A stretch of DNA of 19,644 nucleotides from CAZEQH01 sp964566875 (GTDB lineage: Bacteria > Patescibacteriota > Minisyncoccia > Minisyncoccales > JANBVM01), in the NCBI GenBank assembly GCA_964566875.1, contig CAZMJM010000011.1, positions 1 through 19,644 on the forward strand. The letters are read 5' to 3'. Under the pieces are notes generated by a model. The model searched no databases. It saw only the letters and a program-made list of their open reading frames with translations, and had not been told where the DNA came from. The position numbers and the translations under genes were made by a program. Shown here piece after piece: positions 15,102 to 19,644 of the stretch. Each line of letters starts with the position of its first letter. The stretch's first letter is position 1.

Positions 15102-15587
15102 ATGAGAAGAAAAAAAGCACTGTTAGGAGAAATCCAGGAATACTTTAATGATTTCGGTCATGATGAAGACTTGGCGGAAGTAATTAATGAGGGGTCTGAG
15201 GTAAGCGAAAGAAACAGAATAGTCGCAGCGGAAAGAGTGGAAGAAGTTAAGAAGCAGCCAGCAGTCAAACGGGAAAGTGGAGGAACGGTACCAGAAAAAT
15301 TTGCAGAACTTCCGGAAACCTTTAGAGCAATGTTTGAAAATCACAACTTCAACAGAATGGAGAATATAGTGCTCTCATTGCTGAGAGGGGAAGAATTTAA
15401 GGACAATTTTAAATTTTTCAAGCAGTATTTGTGTCACTACAGCCCAAAGTACAAGGAAAGAATAAAAAGCATGATGGAGGCAGCGTTGGAAAAGAAAAGA
15501 ATCCAGGAAGACAATATCCTTAAAGAAGAAATCCAAGAAATTTTGAAGGAATTACAGATACAAAGGTCTATTTCAAAGAAGAAATAG
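15102..15587 (+). CDS. Hypothetical lysine/glutamate-rich protein, possibly 5'-truncated by gap
   Basis: I do not recognise this 161-aa protein. It is very charged, with no membrane segment. The first half is acidic and low-complexity (HDEDLAEVINEGSEVSE). The middle, about residues 70-120, looks like a compact helical unit (ELPETFRAMFENHNFNRMEN, then LRGEEFKDNFKFFKQYLCHY). The C-terminus, about 125-161, is a predicted coiled-coil helix ending SISKKK. The reading frame stays open back to the gap edge at 15096, so the ATG at 15102 may be internal. Its stop codon lies inside the 3' arm of an intrinsic terminator, so it is not co-transcribed with the heat-shock genes unless the terminator leaks. 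Confidence 0.6.
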   Translation: MRRKKALLGEIQEYFNDFGHDEDLAEVINEGSEVSERNRIVAAERVEEVKKQPAVKRESGGTVPEKFAELPETFRAMFENHNFNRMENIVLSLLRGEEFKDNFKFFKQYLCHYSPKYKERIKSMMEAALEKKRIQEDNILKEEIQEILKELQIQRSISKKK

Positions 15588-15599
15588 ACTTATTTTTTT
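15566..15599 (+). terminator. Intrinsic terminator overlapping the 3' end of the lysine-rich gene
   Basis: A perfect 9-bp stem, GTCTATTTC (15566-15574) and GAAATAGAC (15581-15589), encloses a 6-nt loop. It is followed by TTA and seven T (15593-15599). The stop codon TAG (15585-15587) lies in the 3' arm. The stem is AT-rich but flawless, and it insulates the CIRCE-controlled operon that begins 10 nt later. Confidence 0.8.
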
Positions 15600-15608
15600 G
15601 CCTTGAAA

Positions 15609-15635
15609 TTAGCGCTCTTGACAATAGAGTGCTAA
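15609..15635 (+). promoter_or_regulatory. CIRCE operator (HrcA binding site)
   Basis: TTAGCGCTC-N9-GAGTGCTAA matches the CIRCE consensus (TTAGCACTC-N9-GAGTGCTAA) at 17 of 18 arm positions. The only change is A to G at position 6 of the left arm. HrcA binds this palindrome and represses chaperone genes at normal temperature. The 9-nt spacer contains the -35 TTGACA, so bound HrcA would directly block RNA polymerase. Confidence 0.95.
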
Positions 15636-15646
15636 TTTTTTAAAAT
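15618..15646 (+). promoter_or_regulatory. Sigma-70 promoter of the hrcA-grpE-dnaK operon
   Basis: There is a perfect -35 TTGACA (15618-15623), a 17-bp spacer, and a -10 TAAAAT (15641-15646, 5/6). The expected start is near 15653-15655, only 3-6 nt before the hrcA ATG at 15658, with no Shine-Dalgarno. The leader is therefore almost absent. The -35 lies inside the CIRCE spacer, so promoter and operator are interlocked. Confidence 0.85.
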
Positions 15647-15657
15647 AGAATGGTAAT

Positions 15658-16368
15658 ATGACATCACAGGAAAGGCAGAAAATTCTTCTCAACAGGATAG
15701 TGGAAGAATACATAGGTTCCGCCCAGCCTGTCAGTTCCAAGCTGATAGAAAATAAATACCGTCTGGGGGTGTGTCCTGCTACCATCAGGAACGACATGGC
15801 GGCTTTGACAGAGGAAGGTTTTCTTACGCAGCCTCATACTTCGGCGGGCCGGGTTCCTACGGATAAAGGATACCGGTTTTTCGTTGATGGTCTCCTGGAG
15901 AAAGGTTTTTCTCATTCCAGAAAACCCAGGGCTGTGGAAGAGATGCTGTCAGAAGAGGCAGAGGAGCTTTGGCGGATGATGAGCCATCTGTCCAGGTTTA
16001 TGGCGGCTGCCTCCTCAAATCTGGCCACCGTGCATCTCCTGGAAAGGGATTTTTTCTGGAAAGAGGGATGGGAGGAGGTTCTGAAGGAGCCCGAATTCGA
16101 AGAAAAGGATTTCCGCGAAGAATTTACCGATCTTGTAAAGGAATGTGAGGGGGATATGAAGAATCTGGAGACAGCGGACACCATAGAGATCTATATCGGA
16201 CGGGAGAATCCTTTTAAGAGGACAAAGAATTTCAGCATCATTACCGCCAGGTGCTTTTTCCCGGAACAGGGAGAAGGCAGAATCTCCCTGATAGGGCCCA
16301 AAAGGATGCCGTATCGTAAAAACATAGGTCTTGTAGAATCCATTCTTAAGGCGCTGGATGATTTCTGA
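15658..16368 (+). CDS. hrcA: Heat-inducible transcription repressor HrcA, short form
   Basis: A 236-aa HrcA, the CIRCE-binding repressor that needs GroEL in well-studied species. The N-terminal winged helix (about residues 1-75) shows QPVSSKLIENKYRLGVCPAT, IRNDMAALTEEGFL and HTSAGRVPTDKGYRFFVD, the family signature. The central region has MMSHLSRFMAAASSNLATV, and the C-terminus has ISLIGPKRMPYRKNIGLVESI, matching the conserved IGPKRMDY block. Typical HrcA is about 340 aa, so roughly 100 residues of the central GAF-like/dimerisation region are missing. The ATG is 22 nt after a CIRCE site, so the gene is autoregulated. grpE follows after 5 nt. Confidence 0.93.
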   Translation: MTSQERQKILLNRIVEEYIGSAQPVSSKLIENKYRLGVCPATIRNDMAALTEEGFLTQPHTSAGRVPTDKGYRFFVDGLLEKGFSHSRKPRAVEEMLSEEAEELWRMMSHLSRFMAAASSNLATVHLLERDFFWKEGWEEVLKEPEFEEKDFREEFTDLVKECEGDMKNLETADTIEIYIGRENPFKRTKNFSIITARCFFPEQGEGRISLIGPKRMPYRKNIGLVESILKALDDF

Positions 16369-16373
16369 AAAAT

Positions 16374-16931
16374 ATGAAAAAAACGGAAGTAGATAAGGAT
16401 TTCAAAGACGACAAAAGTGATAAGGGCTGTAAAGGTTCTAAAGAGTCCGCCAGCCGGCGGAAGGAGGTTGAGGGGGCGGAAAAGAAATTAGAAGAGTGTG
16501 AAAAACAAAAAGAGGAATACCTTAAAGGATGGCAGAGGGAGCGGGCAGATTTTCTGAATTATAAGAAGGAGGAGGCGGAAAAGATTTCCGAAATGGTGAA
16601 GTATGCCGAAGTCGGATTTATTTTCAAGATTATTGCCATTCTTGATAATCTCTACCTGGCCGAGAAGCAGCTGCCGGCGGAATTAAAGGAAAACGACAAC
16701 GTCAAAGGTTTGATGCAGATAGGGAAGCAGCTGGAAGACGTGTTAAAGAAGTATGGAGTGGAGCAGATAGAATGCGCAAACCAGAAGTTCAATCCCCAAT
16801 TTCACGAGGCCCTGGAGATGGTAGAGGACAGGGAAAAGAGAGAATCCGGCACCATTATTGAGGAAGTGAAAAAGGGTTACCTGATGGGCGGTAAGGTTAT
16901 CAGGCCCTCTAAGGTCAAGGTTATAAAATAA
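16374..16931 (+). CDS. grpE: GrpE nucleotide exchange factor
   Basis: A 185-aa GrpE, the cytosolic dimer that releases ADP from DnaK. A highly charged, disordered N-terminus (residues 1-40) leads into the long coiled coil (about 35-90, with YLKGWQRERADFLNYKK, a family hallmark) and then the beta-wing domain with FNPQFHEALEMVEDRE and GYLMGGKVIRPSKVKV. Length is normal. The ATG follows the hrcA stop by 5 nt with no Shine-Dalgarno, so translation may be coupled. It is the second gene of the CIRCE operon. Confidence 0.95.
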   Translation: MKKTEVDKDFKDDKSDKGCKGSKESASRRKEVEGAEKKLEECEKQKEEYLKGWQRERADFLNYKKEEAEKISEMVKYAEVGFIFKIIAILDNLYLAEKQLPAELKENDNVKGLMQIGKQLEDVLKKYGVEQIECANQKFNPQFHEALEMVEDREKRESGTIIEEVKKGYLMGGKVIRPSKVKVIK

Positions 16932-16952
16932 TTAAGCGTTCGATGTTCGGAG

Positions 16953-17004
16953 TTGACCCTTCGACTCTGCTCAGGGTTAATGGCTCGACTTCGTTCACCA
17001 TTAA
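16953..17004. repeat. REP-like pair of overlapping hairpins between grpE and the DUF3467 gene
   Basis: Hairpin 1 pairs TTGACCCT (16953-16960) with AGGGTTAA (16973-16980), one pair being G-T, around a TCGACTCTGCTC loop. Hairpin 2 pairs TTAATGG (16977-16983) with CCATTAA (16998-17004) around CTCGACTTCGTTCA. The loops are related copies (TCGACT-N2-G-Y-TCA). The arms share TTAA, so the two folds partly compete. TCGACTnnGCTCA motifs resemble widespread REP/BIME-type intergenic repeats. There is no U-run. Confidence 0.7.
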
Positions 17005-17005
17005 T

Positions 17006-17311
17006 ATGGAAAAAGAAGAGAAAAAAAAGATTAATATCAAGGCCAGGGATGAAGAGCTTAAAGGCAGTTATTCCAACCTGATGCAGATTTTACATACTAA
17101 GGAAGAATTTATCCTGGATTTTTTCCTGGCCTTTCCTCCTCAGGGAATCCTGTCCTCACGGATTATTATGAGTCCCAAACATGTCAAGAGGATGGTCAAA
17201 GCCCTCCAGAACAATCTGGAAAATTACGAGAACAAATTCGGGGAGATAGAGGAAGAAGGAAATTCCATGGAGGGGAAGGTAGGATTTGTGGTGGATAATA
17301 AAGACAAATAA
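17006..17311 (+). CDS. DUF3467 family protein
   Basis: A 101-aa soluble protein that resembles the small DUF3467 family. The core reads GSYSNLMQILHTKEEFILDF, then FPPQGILSSRIIMSPKHVKR, then MVKALQNNLENYE, matching the usual pattern (YSN, S-E-F-x-L-D-F, SRI-x-x-SP-x-H-x-K, L-x-x-N-x-x-x-YE). The function of this family is not known to me. An in-frame ATG at 16943 would add 21 residues encoded by the REP-like repeat. The ATG at 17006 is preferred because the conserved core then starts normally. It sits between grpE and hsp20 in the CIRCE operon, so it should be made with the chaperones. Confidence 0.82.
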   Translation: MEKEEKKKINIKARDEELKGSYSNLMQILHTKEEFILDFFLAFPPQGILSSRIIMSPKHVKRMVKALQNNLENYENKFGEIEEEGNSMEGKVGFVVDNKDK

Positions 17312-17358
17312 AACAAAAAGGTCAATAAACCTGCAAAAAAAATTAAACTACAAAAACC

Positions 17359-17796
17359 ATGAACTTAATACCATGGAGACCGTTCTGGGATTTAGACAGC
17401 TTCTTTGATGATGGATGGCTGGAACCGTGGGAACGTTCCCGTCATTCCCATCTTAAAACTCCCAGGATGGACATCTACGAAACAGAAAAAGAAGTAGTAG
17501 CCAAAGTCGAAATGCCAGGCGTGGAGGCAGACGACATTAATGTCGAGGTAACGGAAGACATTCTGAAGATAGAAGCGAAGTCAGAGCAGAGAAAGGAAGA
17601 AAAGGAAAAGGGCTACTACAGAAAAGAAATTCTTTCGGGGTTTTACCGCCGGATGGTTCCCCTGCCGGCTGAGGTAAAAGGCGGGGAAGCTAAAGCCGAC
17701 TACGAAGGAGGAATCCTGACGGTTACCATTCCCAAAGCTGCGCCCAGAGAGAAAAAAGAAAAAATAAACAAGGTAAAGGTTGAAAAGAAAAAGTAA
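17359..17796 (+). CDS. Small heat shock protein, Hsp20/alpha-crystallin family
   Basis: A 145-aa Hsp20 holdase that binds unfolding proteins in the cytosol without ATP. A short N-terminal arm (MNLIPWRPFWDLDSFF) precedes the alpha-crystallin domain (about residues 35-128), with PRMDIYETEKEVVAKVEMPGV, YYRKEILSGFYRRMVPLP and the signature GGILTVTIPK. The extension is very lysine-rich and lacks a clear I-x-I motif, although KINKVKV is close. The gene is 47 nt downstream of the DUF3467 gene with no Shine-Dalgarno, and belongs to the HrcA/CIRCE operon by position. Its own promoter is not evident. Confidence 0.93.
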   Translation: MNLIPWRPFWDLDSFFDDGWLEPWERSRHSHLKTPRMDIYETEKEVVAKVEMPGVEADDINVEVTEDILKIEAKSEQRKEEKEKGYYRKEILSGFYRRMVPLPAEVKGGEAKADYEGGILTVTIPKAAPREKKEKINKVKVEKKK

Positions 17797-17825
17797 ACAA
17801 TTTTCCAGAGATTAGAAGTTCAAGA

Positions 17826-17863
17826 GGCGGATTATAACCAGCCCGCTCACCGGGCTGGCCGCC
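17826..17863 (+). promoter_or_regulatory. Hairpin in the hsp20-dnaK spacer
   Basis: A strong GC-rich stem, CCAGCCCG (17838-17845) with CGGGCTGG (17851-17858), encloses a 5-nt loop. An outer GGCGG/CCGCC pair (17826-17830 and 17859-17863) is separated on the 5' side by a 7-nt bulge. No T-run follows, so it is not a standard terminator. It lies 30 nt before the dnaK ATG and may be an mRNA processing, stability or attenuation element. Confidence 0.65.
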
Positions 17864-17893
17864 TTATCTGTATTTCTGGCAACCAATATTATT

Positions 17894-19644
17894 ATGTCAA
17901 AAGTTTTAGGTATAGATTTGGGTACTGCCATATCAAAGATGGCCGCCATTATAGATGGTGAACCCAAGTGCGTAGAGAACCGGGAAGGTTCCGTGCTTAC
18001 CCCTTCCGTGGTGGCTCTATCCAAGAACGGCGAGAGGTTAGTAGGCATTCTGGCCAAGAGACAGGCCATTACCAATCCCAAGAATACCATTCAATCCGTC
18101 AAAAGGTTTATCGGTCGGAGGTTTTCCGATGCCGAGGTCCAGAAGGAGCTGAAGAGGCTTCCTTACACCACCCGTGAGAGGAAGGACGGGGCGGTAGAGA
18201 TTAAGATGGGAGACAAGTGGTATTCTCCCATTGAGATTTCTTCCATGATTCTCCAGAAGCTCAAGCTGGACGCCGAGGAAAAACTTGGGAAAAAGATGGA
18301 AGCAGCCGTTATTACCTGTCCTGCCAACTTCGACGACTCCCAGAGAAAGGCCACCAGAACGGCCGGCGAAGTGGCTGGTTTCAAGGTGCTCAGGATTATC
18401 AATGAGCCCACGGCAGCTGCCCTGGCTTATGGAATCGGGAAGAAACAGTCACAAAAGGTAGTGGTCTACGACTTCGGAGGAGGAACCTTTGACGTCTCCA
18501 TTCTGGAGGTTTCTCCCGATACGGTGGAGGTGATGGCTACCGGAGGGGAGCCGCATCTGGGGGGAGATGATTTTGACCAGCTGATTATAGCCTGGATAGT
18601 GGACACCTTTAAGAAAGAACAGGGAATTGACTTATCCAAAGACCCGTTAGCCTTGCAGAGATTGAAGGAGTCTGCTGAAAACGCTAAAATAGAACTCTCT
18701 TCGGCCATGGAAACGGAAATCAATCTGCCGTTTATTTCCTCGGACAGCGCGGGCCCCAAGCATCTCTCTTACAAATTGAGCAGGGCCAAGTTGGAGGACA
18801 TGAGCCGTGAGCTGGTTGACCGTTCCATAGAAAGGACCGAAAAGACGCTGAAGGAAGCCAACCTCAAAAAAGAAGAAATCAATGAAATAGTGCTGGTAGG
18901 GGGCACCACGCTGATACCGGCCGTCAGGGACGCCGTTAAGAACTTTTTCGGCCGCGAACCAAATAAATCCATTAATCCGGAGGAGGTAGTGGCCACGGGA
19001 GCCGCCGTTGAAGCAGAAATACTGAGAGCCAGGGAAGAAGGAAGGGCACCCGAGGGTGACATCAAGAGCGTGCTGTTGCTGGACGTTTTACCCCTTTCTT
19101 TAGGGATAGAAACCCTGGGCGGCGTTTCGACTATTATGGTTCCCAAGAACACCACCATCCCCACTGCCAAGAGTAACGTCTTTTCCACGGCGGCCGATAA
19201 CCAGACTTCCGTGGAGGTCAACGTTCTGCAGGGAGAAAGACCCATGGCCGCAGACAACAGGTCTTTGGGAAAGTTCGTACTCAGCGGAATTGCCCCTGCC
19301 CCGAGAGGCCTGCCCCAGGTAGAAGTTACCTTTGACATCGATGCCAATGGCATTCTGTCGGTGACCGCCAAGGATAAGGCCACTGGAGCTTCCCAGTCCA
19401 TCAGGATAGAGGGTTCCATAGGATTATCCAAGGAAGAGATAGAGAAGATGAAGAAGGAAGCAGAGCTGCACGCCGAAGACGACAAAAAGAAGAGGGAACT
19501 GATAGATGTAAAGAATCAGGCGGATACCCTTATTTACACTGCGGAAAAGACCATTAGGGACATGGGAGACAAGATTTCCGCCGACGTCAAGGAGGAAATT
19601 CAAGACAAGATAGACGGTTTGAAAAAGACCAAGGAAGGTGATAA
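17894..19644 (+). CDS. dnaK: Chaperone DnaK (Hsp70), cut by window end
   Basis: The first 583 codons of DnaK; the frame is open to the window end, so the C-terminal lid is missing. The ATPase domain has GIDLGT (6-11), the catalytic K70 (SVKRFIGRRF), NEPTAAALAYG, DFGGGTFDVS with D193 and T198, and GGDDFD. The linker VLLLD is at 393-397. The substrate-binding domain follows with PLSLGIETLGG, KNTTIPT, VLQGER and FDIDANGILSV. Three nucleotide-site positions are unusual: the GTTNS block is GTAIS (A12, I13), and the Arg of VGG-x-TR-x-P is Leu (L340). The ATG lacks a Shine-Dalgarno and follows a strong hairpin. It is the last visible gene of the CIRCE operon. dnaJ may follow outside the window. Confidence 0.95.
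   Translation, partial: MSKVLGIDLGTAISKMAAIIDGEPKCVENREGSVLTPSVVALSKNGERLVGILAKRQAITNPKNTIQSVKRFIGRRFSDAEVQKELKRLPYTTRERKDGAVEIKMGDKWYSPIEISSMILQKLKLDAEEKLGKKMEAAVITCPANFDDSQRKATRTAGEVAGFKVLRIINEPTAAALAYGIGKKQSQKVVVYDFGGGTFDVSILEVSPDTVEVMATGGEPHLGGDDFDQLIIAWIVDTFKKEQGIDLSKDPLALQRLKESAENAKIELSSAMETEINLPFISSDSAGPKHLSYKLSRAKLEDMSRELVDRSIERTEKTLKEANLKKEEINEIVLVGGTTLIPAVRDAVKNFFGREPNKSINPEEVVATGAAVEAEILRAREEGRAPEGDIKSVLLLDVLPLSLGIETLGGVSTIMVPKNTTIPTAKSNVFSTAADNQTSVEVNVLQGERPMAADNRSLGKFVLSGIAPAPRGLPQVEVTFDIDANGILSVTAKDKATGASQSIRIEGSIGLSKEEIEKMKKEAELHAEDDKKKRELIDVKNQADTLIYTAEKTIRDMGDKISADVKEEIQDKIDGLKKTKEGD

Noticed and set aside
14810..15148. Plus-strand reading frame running from the corA region through the N gap
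   Set aside because: It is antisense to corA for most of its length and crosses 34 undefined codons. The protein after the gap is in a different frame with better composition.
16943..17005. Upstream in-frame ATG that would extend the DUF3467 protein by 21 residues
   Set aside because: The extension is translated REP-like repeat and does not resemble the family N-terminus.
17811..17839. Separate dnaK promoter using TATAAC
   Set aside because: No acceptable -35 at 16-18 bp, and the -10 would overlap the hairpin arm.
17826..17863. Intrinsic terminator between hsp20 and dnaK
   Set aside because: The hairpin is strong, but TTATCTGTATTTC follows and there is no U-run, so simple termination is unlikely.
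18769..19485. Long minus-strand reading frame of 238 codons, serine-rich
   Set aside because: It lies wholly antisense to dnaK, whose sense frame is unambiguous. The serine-rich product is a typical shadow of a lysine/glutamate-rich gene.

Overview
The window is a bacterial chromosome segment with two 100-base runs of N (12321-12420 and 14996-15095), so it looks like a scaffold from a draft or metagenome-assembled genome. Genes are tightly packed. Clear Shine-Dalgarno sequences are scarce. Several proteins are short or divergent for their families: MreD is 97 aa, HrcA is 236 aa, and SerRS has altered active-site motifs. One Mur ligase carries a membrane domain where the substrate-binding domain normally sits. 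Together these suggest an uncultured lineage of the Patescibacteria/CPR (Parcubacteria-like) type. That is inference from gene style, not from a phylogeny.

Region 1 (1-10527, + strand) starts with the 3' part of a 5S rRNA and a T-run terminator. A good sigma-70 promoter then lies so close to the mreC ATG that the mRNA should be leaderless. Next comes a long co-directional block for cell shape, wall synthesis and translation: mreC, mreD, a class B penicillin-binding protein (PBP2 type), lysS, serS, an alpha/beta hydrolase, a membrane-embedded Mur ligase, a FemAB/FemX-type aminoacyl-tRNA-dependent ligase, and a FtsQ-like POTRA protein. A 7-bp tandem array fills the lysS-serS junction and also encodes the last residues of LysS. 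The wall genes fit together: MreC, MreD and PBP2 belong to the elongation machinery, the Mur ligase and FemX-like protein to stem-peptide and cross-bridge building, and FtsQ to the divisome.

Region 2 (10528-14995, - strand) holds a CorA-type divalent cation channel followed by two large GT-C (family 39/PMT-like) membrane glycosyltransferases. A gap lies between the two glycosyltransferases, and it is entered by an 11-bp tandem repeat. The stop codons of ftsQ and the first glycosyltransferase abut back to back (TAG|CTA).

Region 3 (15096-19644, + strand) starts with a lysine-rich unknown protein whose 5' end may lie in the second gap and whose 3' end is built into an intrinsic terminator. A heat-shock operon follows: a CIRCE operator overlapping the promoter, then hrcA, grpE, a DUF3467 protein, hsp20 and dnaK, which is cut by the window end. 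REP-like paired hairpins separate grpE from the DUF3467 gene, and a strong hairpin lies in the dnaK leader. The DnaK has unusual substitutions in its nucleotide site.

No tRNA, CRISPR array, transposase or prophage gene was seen. The most interesting items are the membrane Mur ligase lacking a UDP-substrate domain, the intergenic repeat families, the near-leaderless promoters, and the DUF3467 gene inside the chaperone operon.
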